Positions 26,427 to 35,793 of a stretch of DNA of 64,000 nt are shown piece by piece. The stretch is from Arthrobacter citreus (GTDB taxonomy: Bacteria > Actinomycetota > Actinomycetes > Actinomycetales > Micrococcaceae): positions 186,001-250,000 of the forward strand of contig NZ_CP151657.1 in the NCBI RefSeq assembly GCF_038405225.1, read 5' to 3'. How positions within the stretch are numbered: the stretch's first letter is position 1; each line of letters begins with the position of its first letter. A program made the translations under genes and the position numbers. Under the pieces are notes generated by a model. That model was not told the DNA's origin and ran no database searches. It saw nothing but the letters and a program-made list of their open reading frames with translations.

Positions 26427-27310
26427 GCACATCAACCCGGACCCCGGGCTCGACGCTGCGGATGCTGCTGGTTTCGTCCCGGCCGCTGTCCTGGGTCAAC
26501 ACCGCCTATCCGTTTGCCGCGGCCTACCTGATCACCACCGGCGGCATCGATCTGGCCTGGGTGCTGGGCACGCTGTACTTCCTGATCCCGTACAACCTTG
26601 CGATGTACGGCATCAATGACGTGTTCGACTACGAATCGGACCTGCACAACCCCCGCAAGGGCGGCGTGGAGGGCGCGGTCCTGGACCGCGGCTTCCACCG
26701 GATCACGCTCTGGGCGGCGCTGGCCACGAACGTGCCCTTCCTCATCGCGCTTCTCCTGCTGGGCAACCCCCTGTCCTGGCTGGTGTTGGCGGTCAGCGTT
26801 TTTGCCGTGATCGCCTACAGCGCGCCGGGGCTCCGGTTCAAGGAACGTCCGTTCCTGGATTCGATCACCTCCAGCACGCACTTTGTTTCCCCGGCCGTGT
26901 ACGGACTGGTCCTGGCCGGCGCCGTCTTCACCCCCGGCTTGTGGGCGGTGCTCGGCGCGTTCTTCCTCTGGGGTGTGGCCAGCCAGGCCTTCGGCGCCGT
27001 GCAGGACGTGGTGCCGGACCGTGAAGGCGGGATATCCTCCATTGCCACCGTCCTGGGAGCTAAGGCCGTGGTGCGGTTCGCCGCCGCCGCATACCTCACC
27101 GGTGGGCTGCTGATGCTGATGACGCTGTGGCCGGCGGTGCTGGGCGGACTGCTGGCCGTGCCGTACATCCTGAACCTGCTGCCGTTCTGGGGAATTACCG
27201 ATGCGGACTCGGAGCAGGCCAACGCCGGCTGGAAGCGGTTCCTGAAGCTGAACTTCCTCACGGGTTTCCTGGTGACCATGCTGATCATCTGGTACTGGCC
27301 CAACCGGTAG
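26423..27310 (+). CDS. crtEb: lycopene elongase (UbiA-family C50 prenyltransferase)
   Basis: A 295-residue UbiA-superfamily prenyltransferase with about eight membrane segments. The first aspartate-rich motif is INDVFDYESDLHNPRKGG and the second is QDVVPDREGGI. It should add two C5 units to lycopene, giving the acyclic C50 flavuxanthin-type precursor that the CrtYe/CrtYf pair then cyclises. It ends the crt operon; a GC-rich hairpin lies 31 bp behind the stop. The 4-bp overlap with crtYf completes an unbroken chain of coupled genes from crtB. Confidence 0.92.
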   Translation: MSTSTRTPGSTLRMLLVSSRPLSWVNTAYPFAAAYLITTGGIDLAWVLGTLYFLIPYNLAMYGINDVFDYESDLHNPRKGGVEGAVLDRGFHRITLWAALATNVPFLIALLLLGNPLSWLVLAVSVFAVIAYSAPGLRFKERPFLDSITSSTHFVSPAVYGLVLAGAVFTPGLWAVLGAFFLWGVASQAFGAVQDVVPDREGGISSIATVLGAKAVVRFAAAAYLTGGLLMLMTLWPAVLGGLLAVPYILNLLPFWGITDADSEQANAGWKRFLKLNFLTGFLVTMLIIWYWPNR

Positions 27311-27341
27311 AACAACACCGGAAAGCAACCGGGCACAGAAA

Positions 27342-27371
27342 AGCGGCCGGCCCCCGAAGGGACCGGCCGCT
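27342..27371. terminator. bidirectional terminator between crtEb and katA
   Basis: AGCGGCCGG pairs with CCGGCCGCT; a TTTTC run follows on the minus strand, so it mainly suits the catalase gene but lies after both. Confidence 0.75.
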
Positions 27372-27416
27372 CTCGTGTTCCGGCGGTTATGCCGGGAGGT
27401 TCAGGACTAACCGAAG

Positions 27417-28907
27417 TTACTCGGCTACGCCCACGAACTCAGCCTTTTCGATCGGCGTGGTGTCGCCGGCCGCCAGGTTCAGGCGCAGCTTCTCACCCAG
27501 GGTCGCGTCAACGTTGGTCCAGTACTGGATCGCGGCTTCGCGGATGTGCGGGCGCTGCACGCCTGAGACGGCGCCGGTGATCGTTTCGAGGAAACGCTCC
27601 TTGGCGGCGTCGTCGAACACCTCGCGGTACAGCGTTCCGGCCTGGCCGAAGTCGCTGTCCTCGGAGTGCAGGGTAGCGGCGGCGCGGACCAGCGAGCCGT
27701 CGCTCTCCCAGGAACCCTCGCCGGCACGTGCGGCGTCGGCTACGGGTCCGCCCAGGGTGTTGGGCGCGTAGACCGGGGTCTCGGGGGAGTTGAAGAAGTG
27801 ACGCTGCGCGCCGTCCTGCGAGTAGTTGTTCACCGGAGCCTTCGGAGCGTTCACCGGCAGCTGGTTGTAGTTGGCGCCGATGCGGTACCGCTGTGCATCA
27901 GGGTAGGAGAAGATGCGGGCCATCAGCATCTTGTCCGGGCTGGCGTCAATGCCGGGGACCAGGTTCGCGGGGGACAGGGCAACCTGTTCGATCTGCGCGA
28001 AGAAGTTCTCCGGGTTCCGGTTCAGGGTGTGGGTACCCACCTTGATCAGCGGGTAGTCCGCGTGCGGCCAGACCTTGGTCAGGTCGAACGGGTTGAAGCG
28101 GTACGTCTTGGCATCTTCGTACGGCATGACCTGCACGTGCAGGTCCCAGGACGGGAAGTTGCCTTCGGCGATGGCCTCGTACAGGTCGCGGCGGTAGTAG
28201 TCGGCGTCGGCGCCGGCAATCTTCTCGGCCTCGGCACCGTTGATCTCGTGGTTGCCCTGGTTGGAAGTGAAGTGGTACTTCACCCAGAAGCGCTCACCGG
28301 CGGCGTTGATCCACTGGTAGGTGTGCGAGCCGAAGCCGGGCATTTCGCGCCACGACGTCGGGATGCCGCGGTCACCCATCAGGTATGTGACCTGGTGTGC
28401 GGACTCGGGGGAGTTGGTCCAGAAGTCCCACTGCATGTCGGCGTCGCGCAGGCCGGAGCCCGGGAGGCGCTTCTGCGAGTGGATGAAGTCGGGGAACTTG
28501 ATGCCGTCGCGGATGAAGAACACCGGGGTGTTGTTGCCGACGATGTCGTAGTTGCCCTCGGAGGAGTAGAAACGCATCGCGAAACCGCGGACGTCGCGCC
28601 AGGTGTCGGGGGAGCCCTGCTCGCCGGCAACCGAGGAGAAGCGCTGGACGGTTTCCGTCACGGTGCCCGGCTGGAAGACAGCGGCACGAGTGTACTGGGA
28701 AACGTCTTCCGTTACGACGAATTCACCGAATGCGCCGCCGCCCTTGGCGTGCACAATGCGCTCCGGGATGCGCTCGCGGTTGAACTGGGCCAGCTTCTCA
28801 ACCAGGTAGCGGTCGTGAAGGGCGATGGCACCGTTGGCGCCGGCGCTCAGCGACTGATCGTCGCTGCCAACCGGCGTACCGGTCTGAGTGGTGGTGAAAT
28901 TCGACAT
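27417..28907 (-). CDS. katA: monofunctional haem catalase
   Basis: A 496-residue clade-3-size catalase removing H2O2. Active-site blocks are [20 protein letters not shown] (distal His), [17 protein letters not shown] (distal Asn region) and [16 protein letters not shown] with the haem-ligand Tyr. ATG 28907 has GAAAGAGAG upstream; the open frame reaches further into the fur gene and is rejected. It is the second gene after a Fur-family repressor, 34 bp apart, so both should be controlled from the palindrome at 29410-29428. H2O2 produced by putrescine oxidase in this organism gives one reason to keep a catalase, though they are not linked genetically. Confidence 0.94.
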   Translation of the reverse strand: MSNFTTTQTGTPVGSDDQSLSAGANGAIALHDRYLVEKLAQFNRERIPERIVHAKGGGAFGEFVVTEDVSQYTRAAVFQPGTVTETVQRFSSVAGEQGSPDTWRDVRGFAMRFYSSEGNYDIVGNNTPVFFIRDGIKFPDFIHSQKRLPGSGLRDADMQWDFWTNSPESAHQVTYLMGDRGIPTSWREMPGFGSHTYQWINAAGERFWVKYHFTSNQGNHEINGAEAEKIAGADADYYRRDLYEAIAEGNFPSWDLHVQVMPYEDAKTYRFNPFDLTKVWPHADYPLIKVGTHTLNRNPENFFAQIEQVALSPANLVPGIDASPDKMLMARIFSYPDAQRYRIGANYNQLPVNAPKAPVNNYSQDGAQRHFFNSPETPVYAPNTLGGPVADAARAGEGSWESDGSLVRAAATLHSEDSDFGQAGTLYREVFDDAAKERFLETITGAVSGVQRPHIREAAIQYWTNVDATLGEKLRLNLAAGDTTPIEKAEFVGVAE

Positions 28908-28941
28908 ACTCTCTCTTTCAATAAGGGGTGGTGCGGTAAAG

Positions 28942-29391
28942 TCAGGAAACTTTTGCTGCGCAGTCGGCGCAGATCCCGCGGTACAGCACATCCGCAATTT
29001 GGATGGTCATGCCGTGGGTGTTTTCCGGCGTCAGGCATGGTGCATGCCCCACGGCGCAGTCAACGTCTTCGATCCGTCCACAGCCGGTGCAGATCGCGTG
29101 GTGATGGTTATCGTCCACGCGGGTCTCATACCGGGCCGGGGAATGGGGCGGTTCGATCTTGCGCAGCAGCCCGATTTCGGTCAGGTCCGCCAGGACCACG
29201 TAGACCGATTGCAGGCTGATGCCGGGAAGTTCCCCGCGCACTGCGGCGGCGACGTCGTCGGCCACAGCGTGCGGCAGGTGCTCGACGGCGGTGAGGACCG
29301 CCAGCCGCTGCTTTGTGACCCGACGGCCGTGGGCATGCAGCGCTCCGGTCCACCTTTCGGTGGCCTCGGTGGTGGCTGCTGTCGATGTCAT
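28942..29391 (-). CDS. Fur-family repressor (peroxide-responsive type likely)
   Basis: A 149-residue Fur-family regulator. The winged helix (about residues 20-85) includes [16 protein letters not shown] and [12 protein letters not shown]; the metal-binding part has [17 protein letters not shown] and the C-terminal ICADCAAK, giving two CxxC pairs for structural zinc. Placement directly before the catalase gene points to a FurA/PerR-like peroxide sensor rather than an iron regulator. ATG 29391 lies 19 bases from a perfect 19-bp palindrome, the probable autoregulatory operator. Metal and signal are inferred. Confidence 0.88.
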   Translation of the reverse strand: MTSTAATTEATERWTGALHAHGRRVTKQRLAVLTAVEHLPHAVADDVAAAVRGELPGISLQSVYVVLADLTEIGLLRKIEPPHSPARYETRVDDNHHHAICTGCGRIEDVDCAVGHAPCLTPENTHGMTIQIADVLYRGICADCAAKVS

Positions 29392-29409
29392 GCACCCAGC
29401 TAATCACTA

Positions 29410-29428
29410 ATTATGAATAATTCATAAT
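29410..29428. promoter_or_regulatory. perfect 19-bp Fur/PerR-type palindrome
   Basis: ATTATGAATAATTCATAAT reads the same on both strands except for the central base and stands out in GC-rich DNA. It lies between the divergent fur-katA operon and the hydrolase gene and resembles PerR/Fur boxes in length and AT content. Binding by the adjacent regulator is inferred. Confidence 0.78.
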
Positions 29429-29437
29429 AAGACCGAG

Positions 29438-30241
29438 GTGGCACACTGGTTGCTGACGGACAACAAGCTCACGGGAGTTCCATTGCAAAGTATTAAGGGC
29501 CAGGGGAGCCATCAGCGCGTTCGGATTCGGGAGTACGACGTCGACATCCGCACCTATGGTTCCGGCGCCGCCCAGGTGGTGCTGGTGCACGGCATCGGCG
29601 CGTCCGGGCGCTACTACTCCCGCCTGGTGGAGGAACTGGCGACAACGTCCACCGTGCACACCGTGGAAATGCCGGGGTTTGGGTCTACCCCAACGCCGGA
29701 CAGCGGCCTGGACATGGCCGACTTCGCAGCCGTCACCTGTGATGCCCTGCGTGCCGCCGGCATCGGTTCCGCCCAATGGGTGGGCCACTCCATGGGCTGC
29801 CAGGTGGTGACGGAAATGGCGCTGTACGCCCCGGATCTGGTCACGTCAGTGGTGTTGATGGGGCCCACCATCAACCGCGGGGAGCGCCATGCCGTGCTGC
29901 AGGGCCTGCGGCTGGCGCAGGACTGCCTGCGGGAGCCTCCGGCGGTCAACTGGATTGTGTTCACTGACTATCTGCGTGCCGGGCCGCTGTGGTACCTGCG
30001 CACTCTGCCCAAGATGGTGCGGCACCGGCTTGAGGAACGCATTGGAAAGGTCCAGGCGCCGGTGACCCTGGTCCGTGGAGCAAGGGATCCCATTGTTCCC
30101 TCCGGCTGGCTGCAGGAACTGGCAGCCGCGCGGCCCGGAGCGGTTCTGGTGGAACTTCCCCGCCAGCCTCACGTCTGCATGTTCACTGAACCGGCACAGA
30201 CCGCTGCGCTGCTGCGGGCAGCGGCGTCGTCCCGAAAGTGA
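29438..30241 (+). CDS. alpha/beta hydrolase
   Basis: A 267-residue alpha/beta-hydrolase-fold enzyme with the oxyanion region VLVHGIGASGRYYSRL, nucleophile elbow WVGHSMGCQVV and a late histidine in LPRQPHVCMF; an acid residue lies in VRGARDPIVP. Substrate cannot be told. The start is uncertain: GTG 29438 sits 9 bases after the Fur-type palindrome and may be near-leaderless, while TTG 29483 has GGGAG five bases before it and would shorten the protein by 15 residues. It overlaps the next hydrolase region and is divergent from fur-katA, so peroxide control is possible. Confidence 0.8.
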   Translation: MAHWLLTDNKLTGVPLQSIKGQGSHQRVRIREYDVDIRTYGSGAAQVVLVHGIGASGRYYSRLVEELATTSTVHTVEMPGFGSTPTPDSGLDMADFAAVTCDALRAAGIGSAQWVGHSMGCQVVTEMALYAPDLVTSVVLMGPTINRGERHAVLQGLRLAQDCLREPPAVNWIVFTDYLRAGPLWYLRTLPKMVRHRLEERIGKVQAPVTLVRGARDPIVPSGWLQELAAARPGAVLVELPRQPHVCMFTEPAQTAALLRAAASSRK

Positions 30242-30273
30242 GGCCGGCTGGTGAAGCCGCCGGGGAGGGCGGC

Positions 30274-31068
30274 ATGAGGTTCCGGCGCCTGCGCCGCCGG
30301 TTGTCCTATGCCCGCGCCTGGGCCGCCGACTATGCCTACGTGGGCTACTGGCAGGTGCACGGCTTCCTGTTCCGCAGGGACCCATCGGCTTACCTGGCGC
30401 CGGCCGGTTCAGCGAACGGTGATTCCGCCGGCGATCCCGGGCAGGACCCCGCCAGCGAAGAGGCCACTCAGCCCCGCCCGGTCATCCTGGTGCCCGGCGT
30501 GTACGAAAACTGGCAGTTCCTGCGGCCGCTCGCCGAGGCACTTTCCGCCAAGGGGCATCCGGTGCACACCGTGGCGCCGCTGGGCTACAACCGCGGCCGG
30601 ATTGACCGCATGGCCCTGCTGGTCCAGCAGTATCTGGTGGAACAGGATCTCAGCGGCGCCGTGGTGGTGGCCCACAGCAAGGGCGGGCTGATTGGCAAGC
30701 AGCTGATGCTGCTGCCCGAAGGCGGCCGGCGGGTGGACCGGATGGTGGCCGTCAACACGCCCTTCTCCGGATCCGTTTACGCCAATTTTTTTGTGCTGCC
30801 GTCCATCCGCGCCTTTTCGCCCCGCAACAAGTTCCTGCGCCGGCTGCAGGAAAGCAGCGGCGTTAATGCCCGCATCACCTCGGTGTACAGCCGCTTTGAT
30901 CCGCACATTCCCGGCGGCAGCTATCTGCCCGGCGCCCGCAACATCCAGCTGGAGACGATGGGGCATTTCCGGCCCATCGGTGACCGGCGGCTGCTGGCGG
31001 TGCTGGAACAGGAGCTGGAGAGGGATTCCCCTGATGCTTCGGAATCCCGGGGCCGGCTGGAATCCTAG
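30274..31068 (+). CDS. lipase-like alpha/beta hydrolase
   Basis: A 264-residue hydrolase with PVILVPGVYENWQFLRPLAE, the nucleophile region VVVAHSKGGLIGKQLM (AHSKGG replacing GHSxG) and GHFRPIGDRRL near the end that may hold the histidine. An unusual Arg-rich start RFRRLRRRLSYARAW precedes it. ATG 30274 is chosen for its GGGGAGGG site; GTG 30238 would overlap the previous gene by 4 bp and is the alternative. The gene converges on the metallo-hydrolase gene, the stops overlapping by four bases. Natural substrate unknown, probably a lipid or ester. Confidence 0.75.
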   Translation: MRFRRLRRRLSYARAWAADYAYVGYWQVHGFLFRRDPSAYLAPAGSANGDSAGDPGQDPASEEATQPRPVILVPGVYENWQFLRPLAEALSAKGHPVHTVAPLGYNRGRIDRMALLVQQYLVEQDLSGAVVVAHSKGGLIGKQLMLLPEGGRRVDRMVAVNTPFSGSVYANFFVLPSIRAFSPRNKFLRRLQESSGVNARITSVYSRFDPHIPGGSYLPGARNIQLETMGHFRPIGDRRLLAVLEQELERDSPDASESRGRLES

Positions 31069-31808
31069 GATGCCCCGCGGGCCAGCGCCTGCTGCACGGC
31101 GGATTCGGCCCCGCCGGTCCAGGGCTCCCCGTGGCCGGTCAGCAGCAGCGGAGCGTTGGTCTGTGCCAGCAGGTTCAGGGACGCCAGTGCCTCCGGACTG
31201 TTGGCCGTGGCTGCGCCGGACACGATCTGCGGTCCCTTGGAGCCGGTGTAGGGATTGAGCGTCACCAGCGAGTCTCCGCAGATCACCACGTCCCGCTCCG
31301 GATAGTGCAGGGCAACATGACCCGCAGTGTGTCCCGGCGTATGGATAATCCGGGGCCTGCCGGGAAGAGCACTGCCGGAATCCCCGTCCAGGCTGTGCAC
31401 GTCAGTCACGCCCCGGACATTCAGCGCTCCGGCCAGCGTCATTGCCCCCAGATAGGGAACGGACTTCGGATAACGGAGCGGATACAGGAACCGGTTGTTT
31501 TCGTGCTCGTACCGGTAGGGATGGGCGGCAATATACCGGTCGCCGTCATGCACCAGGATCGGAGTGCGGAACTCCCGCCGGATCCGCGCTGCCGTGCCCA
31601 CGTGGTCGAAGTGGGCGTGGGTGAGCACCAGAGCCGTAACGGAGCCGGGGCCGTAGCCCAGATCCCGGACGGCCCGGGAAAGCTGCGGCCACATGCCGGG
31701 CAGCCCGGCATCAATGATGGCTAGCCCGTTGTCATCCTCCACCAGATAGGTGTTGACGTAGGCGTGCTCAATACGGTGGATCCCGTCTGCGATGTCCCTG
31801 GTAAACAT
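31065..31808 (-). CDS. metallo-beta-lactamase-fold hydrolase
   Basis: A 247-residue MBL-fold enzyme. The two-metal site is visible as LVLTHAHFDHVGTA, with IIHTPGHTAGHVAL and ICGDSLVT giving the further ligands and GHGEPW the last histidine. ATG 31808 has GAGGAGG before it; longer frames upstream are discarded. The family covers lactonases, glyoxalase-II-like and other hydrolases, so substrate remains open. Its 3' end overlaps the lipase-like gene by four bases. Confidence 0.88.
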   Translation of the reverse strand: MFTRDIADGIHRIEHAYVNTYLVEDDNGLAIIDAGLPGMWPQLSRAVRDLGYGPGSVTALVLTHAHFDHVGTAARIRREFRTPILVHDGDRYIAAHPYRYEHENNRFLYPLRYPKSVPYLGAMTLAGALNVRGVTDVHSLDGDSGSALPGRPRIIHTPGHTAGHVALHYPERDVVICGDSLVTLNPYTGSKGPQIVSGAATANSPEALASLNLLAQTNAPLLLTGHGEPWTGGAESAVQQALARGAS

Positions 31809-31928
31809 GGGGCCTCCTCGGTCACTGGGGCAGTTCCGGTTCCATCCTAAGCATGCTGTCCATCCCCCCGTGCGGCCCGGCGTGGCTGCCCGCGGGCGCC
31901 CGTGGACGCGGCAGCACGGGCAGCGGCT

Positions 31929-31934
31929 TAGACT
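31929..31934 (+). promoter_or_regulatory. TAGACT -10 box, leaderless MFS transcript
   Basis: TAGACT ends six bases before the ATG at 31941; no ribosome-binding site is present. Confidence 0.55.
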
Positions 31935-31940
31935 TCTGGG

Positions 31941-33212
31941 ATGCCCAGACTCCTCGCCGACCTCACTCCACTGCGCGAGAGTCCGGACTTCCGCAGGCTG
32001 TGGACCGGAACCGCGCTGTCCGCCGTCGGAACCCAGCTGACCCTGGTGGCCGTCAGCCTCGAGGTGTACTCGCTGACTTCCTCCAGCTTTTACGTGGGGC
32101 TGCTCGGGCTGGTGGGCCTGTTGCCGCTGGTGGTGGCCGGCCTCTATGGCGGATCCATTGTGGATGCCTATGACCGGCGCAAGGTAGCCCTCTTCTCCTC
32201 GGTGCTGCTGTGGGTCTCCACCATCGGCATCGCGGCGCAGGCCTGGGCCGGAGTGGGCAACATTTGGCTCCTGTACGTCCTGGTGGCCGTCAACGCCGGT
32301 GCCAGCGGCCTGAATCATCCGGCCCGCAGTGCGATCATCCCGCGCCTGGTCCGGCCGGAGCTGCTGCCGGCCGCCAACGCGCTGAGCATGATCACCTTTG
32401 GCCTGGCCATGACCATTGGGCCGCTGCTGGCAGGTGTCCTAGTGGCGCAGGTGGGCTACGGCTGGACGTACACCATCGACGTCGTAACCTTCACTGCGGC
32501 CATGTGGGCGGTGTACCGGCTGCCGCCGATGCCGCCCGAGGGTGAGGTGCAGAAGGCCGGCCTGAAATCCGTCCTGGAAGGATTCCGCTTCCTGGCCACC
32601 CGCCCCAACATCCGGATGACTTTCCTGGTGGACCTCGCGGCCATGGTGATGGCGCAGCCCCGGGCGCTGCTGCCCGCAGTCGGAGCCCTGCTGCTGGGCG
32701 GAGGCGCTGCCACGGTGGGTGTGCTGCTGGCGGCCACCGCCGTCGGGGCCTTCCTCGCCGGTCTCTTCTCCGGTCCGCTGGGCGCCGTCCGCCGGCAGGG
32801 GCTCGCCGTGCTGTGGTCGGTGGTCGCCTGGGGGTTGTCAGTGTCCGCCTTTGGCGTGGTGGTGGTGATGGCCGGGCACAACGACGGCGATGACCCCAGC
32901 GCCTGGCTGATCCCCGCAGCCATAACCATGGGCTGCGCCGGGATTGCCGACTCCGTCAGCGGGGTCTTCCGCTCCACCATCCTGCAGTCCGCAACGCCGG
33001 ATGCCATGCGCGGCCGGCTGCAGGGCGTGTTTGTCGTCGTGGTTGCCGGCGGACCGCGCCTGGGTGATCTTGTGGCCGGGGTGGACGCGTCCTTTGTGGG
33101 CGAAGGCTGGGCCGCGGTGATCGGCGGGCTGCTCTGCGTTGTCCTGGTGGGAGTCCTGGCCCGCCGGCAGCCGCAGTTTGCCCGGTACGACGCCCGCCAC
33201 CCGGAGCCCTAG
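31941..33212 (+). CDS. DHA3-type MFS exporter (EntS-like)
   Basis: A 423-residue, 12-segment major-facilitator protein similar to EntS/MFS exporters: FRRLWTGTALSAVGTQLTLVA in segment 1, YGGSIVDAYDRRKVALFSS in the loop after segment 2 and NAGASGLNHPARSAIIPRLV. Substrate not determinable; EntS relatives export siderophores, but no siderophore genes are nearby. The ATG follows TAGACT by six bases, indicating a leaderless message. The gene stands alone. Confidence 0.85.
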   Translation: MPRLLADLTPLRESPDFRRLWTGTALSAVGTQLTLVAVSLEVYSLTSSSFYVGLLGLVGLLPLVVAGLYGGSIVDAYDRRKVALFSSVLLWVSTIGIAAQAWAGVGNIWLLYVLVAVNAGASGLNHPARSAIIPRLVRPELLPAANALSMITFGLAMTIGPLLAGVLVAQVGYGWTYTIDVVTFTAAMWAVYRLPPMPPEGEVQKAGLKSVLEGFRFLATRPNIRMTFLVDLAAMVMAQPRALLPAVGALLLGGGAATVGVLLAATAVGAFLAGLFSGPLGAVRRQGLAVLWSVVAWGLSVSAFGVVVVMAGHNDGDDPSAWLIPAAITMGCAGIADSVSGVFRSTILQSATPDAMRGRLQGVFVVVVAGGPRLGDLVAGVDASFVGEGWAAVIGGLLCVVLVGVLARRQPQFARYDARHPEP

Positions 33213-33307
33213 CCGCGCGGCAGCCGTGTCCAGGGCACCGCGGACACCGCTTTCAGCCCGGAACGGTGCGGAACAAGCCGGACCGGCGGAGCGTTGAAAC
33301 CGGTGGA

Positions 33308-33313
33308 TAGACT
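33308..33313 (+). promoter_or_regulatory. TAGACT -10 box for the protease gene
   Basis: Same hexamer as upstream of several other genes here; it would give a leader of about 70 nt before the M48 protease. Confidence 0.4.
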
Positions 33314-33390
33314 GACGTTTCGCGGATCCGGTCATCTCCGGGGACACCGCTGTGGGACCCGGTGCAGATCCGCTCAGGAAGGAACCTCAC

Positions 33391-34263
33391 GTGCATCAAC
33401 ACTTCAACGGTTTGAAGACCGCCGCGCTGTTCGGGGTGCTCTTCGCCGTGCTGCTGGGCATCGGCGCCCTGCTCTCCAGTGGAACCGGAAGCCCCACCTT
33501 CATTTGGGTGTTTCTGTTCATCGGGCTGGCCACCACCGCCTACAGCTACTGGAACAGCGACAAGCTGGCCATCCGCGCCATGCGCGCCGTTCCGGTGACC
33601 GAGCAGCAGGCCCCGGAAATGTACCGGATTGTCCGGGAGCTGTCGGCACGCGCCAACCAGCCCATGCCCAGGCTTTACATTTCACCGACCATGGCGCCCA
33701 ATGCCTTCGCCACGGGCCGGAACCCGCAGCATGCCGCCGTGTGCTGCACCCAGGGAATCCTGGCCCTGCTGAACGAGCGTGAACTCCGCGGCGTCCTGGG
33801 CCACGAACTCATGCATGTTTATAACCGCGACATCCTCACGTCATCGGTTGCGGCCGCCGTTGCCGGCGTCATTACCTCGCTGGGCCAGTTCCTGCTGTTC
33901 TTTGGTGGCGGTGACCGCCGTAACGCCAACCCGCTGGCCACGATCGCGATGGCCATCCTGGCTCCCTTCGCCGCATCGCTGATCCAGATGGCCATTGGCC
34001 GCACCCGGGAGTATGACGCCGACGAAGACGGCGCCAAGCTCACTGACGATCCGCTGGCGCTCGCCTCCGCGCTGCGCAAGCTCGAAACCGGGACCCAGCG
34101 CGCTCCGCTGCCGGACACTGACCAGAAGCTGGCCAACGCCGCGCACCTGATGATCGCCAACCCGTTCCGGAACGGCGTCCGCGGCCTGCTGGCCACCCAT
34201 CCGCCCATGGCCGACCGGATCCGGCGGCTGGAAAACATGGCCGGCCGTCCGCTGGGGTCCTGA
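33391..34263 (+). CDS. htpX: HtpX-like M48 membrane metalloprotease
   Basis: A 290-residue membrane-bound zinc protease. Zinc-binding HELMH lies in [12 protein letters not shown], and the third ligand region is [12 protein letters not shown]. Two N-terminal and two central hydrophobic segments anchor it, as in HtpX, with [13 protein letters not shown] near the end. It probably degrades misfolded membrane proteins. GTG 33391 is chosen because AGGAAGGAAC stands before it. No partner gene is adjacent. Confidence 0.9.
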   Translation: MHQHFNGLKTAALFGVLFAVLLGIGALLSSGTGSPTFIWVFLFIGLATTAYSYWNSDKLAIRAMRAVPVTEQQAPEMYRIVRELSARANQPMPRLYISPTMAPNAFATGRNPQHAAVCCTQGILALLNERELRGVLGHELMHVYNRDILTSSVAAAVAGVITSLGQFLLFFGGGDRRNANPLATIAMAILAPFAASLIQMAIGRTREYDADEDGAKLTDDPLALASALRKLETGTQRAPLPDTDQKLANAAHLMIANPFRNGVRGLLATHPPMADRIRRLENMAGRPLGS

Positions 34264-34295
34264 CCCTGAGCTCGGTCGCGGGCAGAGACGCCGGG

Positions 34296-34301
34296 TAGGG
34301 T
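34296..34301 (+). promoter_or_regulatory. TAGGGT -10 box, leaderless phosphatase transcript
   Basis: Seven bases separate it from the ATG at 34309, with no ribosome-binding site between. Confidence 0.4.
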
Positions 34302-34308
34302 CGGTTGC

Positions 34309-34983
34309 ATGCGTTTGATATTGATCCGGCACGGACAGACTCCGTCCAATGTTGACCACTTCCTCGACACCGCGGTGCCCGGTCCGGGGCTGACCGAGCT
34401 GGGGCTCGAGCAGGCCGCTGCCCTTCCCGAAGCCCTGGCCGGAGAACCGATCGACGCCGTATACGCCTCCAACCTGGTGCGCACCCAGCTCACGGCCGCC
34501 CCGCTGGCGGCAGCCCTGGGCCTGCCGGTGGAAGTGCGTGCCGGCCTGCGTGAAGTTTCCGCGGGCAGCTTGGAAATGCGCAACGACCGCGAGGCCATCA
34601 CCGGTTACCTCAAGACCGTGTACAGCTGGGTGAAGGGCGATCTGGACGTGCACATGCCCGGGGGCCCCGACGGCCACGAGACCTTTGACCGGTTTGACGC
34701 CGTTATCGCCGAGCTGCGGGCGGCCGGGCTGTCCACGCCCGTGGTCGTCAGCCACGGCGCCATGATCCGCGCCTGGTGCTCGTCCCGGGCAGCAAACGTG
34801 GAACCTGACTTCATTGTGGACAACGCGCTGAGCAACACCGGGGTGGCGGTCATGGAATCGCCCGGCGGCGGCGGCGCTGCCGGCCCGTGGAAGCTGCTGA
34901 CCTGGATGGGCGAGGCCGTGGGCGGACGCGAACTGCGAGATTACGGCGAGGACGGTCCCGCCGCCGAGGATGTAAAGCTCTAG
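34309..34983 (+). CDS. histidine phosphatase superfamily protein
   Basis: A 224-residue phosphoglycerate-mutase-like phosphatase. The phosphohistidine motif LIRHGQT is at residues 4-10, the second catalytic part is VYASNLVRTQLTAAPLA, and the C-terminal histidine is in VVVSHGAMIRAW. Small-molecule phosphatase activity is likely; substrate unknown. ATG lies seven bases after TAGGGT, so the message is probably leaderless. Confidence 0.88.
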   Translation: MRLILIRHGQTPSNVDHFLDTAVPGPGLTELGLEQAAALPEALAGEPIDAVYASNLVRTQLTAAPLAAALGLPVEVRAGLREVSAGSLEMRNDREAITGYLKTVYSWVKGDLDVHMPGGPDGHETFDRFDAVIAELRAAGLSTPVVVSHGAMIRAWCSSRAANVEPDFIVDNALSNTGVAVMESPGGGGAAGPWKLLTWMGEAVGGRELRDYGEDGPAAEDVKL

Positions 34984-35016
34984 GCGAGGACAAGATGTTC
35001 CCAAGCGCCCGGGAGC

Positions 35017-35613
35017 CTACTGGGGATTTGCCCGCTGGTAGCTGGTGCAGGACTCGAAGAACTCGCGGAGCTTGACCGAATCCCCCTGCTTGGCCGGCTG
35101 AATTACCGAAGCCACAACAGCTTCGGGGGACTGATGGTGGGCGATGATGGCGGGCAGGGTCGGGTATTTCTCCAGCTCGCTCAGCGTGATCTCCTGCCGC
35201 TGCCGGTCGCCGGTGTCCTCGGCGTCGATGAACTCGCCCATCCATGCGCACATCCAATACTCGGCCACTGCCACGTCATACACCCCCTCCTCGATCACGG
35301 CGTCGCGGGGGAGGGAATCGGTCCGGAAGTCTTCATCGGACCAGACAACACCGTCCGGCAGTGCTTCCGGAAACCGGTCCCGGGCCGCCAGGACCTCCGC
35401 CGGTATCTCTGCCACCCCGAAGAACGTTGAGGTGTTTTCCGGCGGCACGGGTGCAGGCACGCCCGCGGGTGCGGATCCCTGGATGTAGGCGAAGTTCTCC
35501 AGCCCGGCATCCGGTTCAGCCTGCTCCTGTCCGGCAGACGGTGAACCGCAGCCTGCCGTAACGGCCACTCCGGCAAGGAGCAGCGCGGCGGCAACACGGC
35601 TGTGAACTTTCAT
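35017..35613 (-). CDS. putative lipoprotein
   Basis: A 198-residue secreted protein with a signal peptide ending in the lipobox VTAGC, followed by an Ala/Gly/Pro-rich linker and a folded acidic part (YDVAVAEYWMCAWMGEFID, LREFFESCTSYQ). The GGGGGAACC before ATG 35613 decides the start. Two cysteines in the mature part might pair. I do not recognise the family; function unknown. Confidence 0.8.
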   Translation of the reverse strand: MKVHSRVAAALLLAGVAVTAGCGSPSAGQEQAEPDAGLENFAYIQGSAPAGVPAPVPPENTSTFFGVAEIPAEVLAARDRFPEALPDGVVWSDEDFRTDSLPRDAVIEEGVYDVAVAEYWMCAWMGEFIDAEDTGDRQRQEITLSELEKYPTLPAIIAHHQSPEAVVASVIQPAKQGDSVKLREFFESCTSYQRANPQ

Positions 35614-35793
35614 GGTTCCCCCAAGTCCCGGCGCTGGCCCGGTGGCTGCCCCTAGCGGAAGTGTACCCATGGACACTTTGCAAGCAACCGCAGACACAAC
35701 GACGGCGGCGCCACACCCCACCCAGGGGAGCGGCGCCGCCGTCGTACGTTCGTTGATTCACCGGCTGCCGGACGGCAGCTGAACGGGGAAGGC

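Noticed and set aside
27666-29219. Long open frame antisense to catalase
   Set aside because: The catalase on the other strand has complete motifs; this frame has none.
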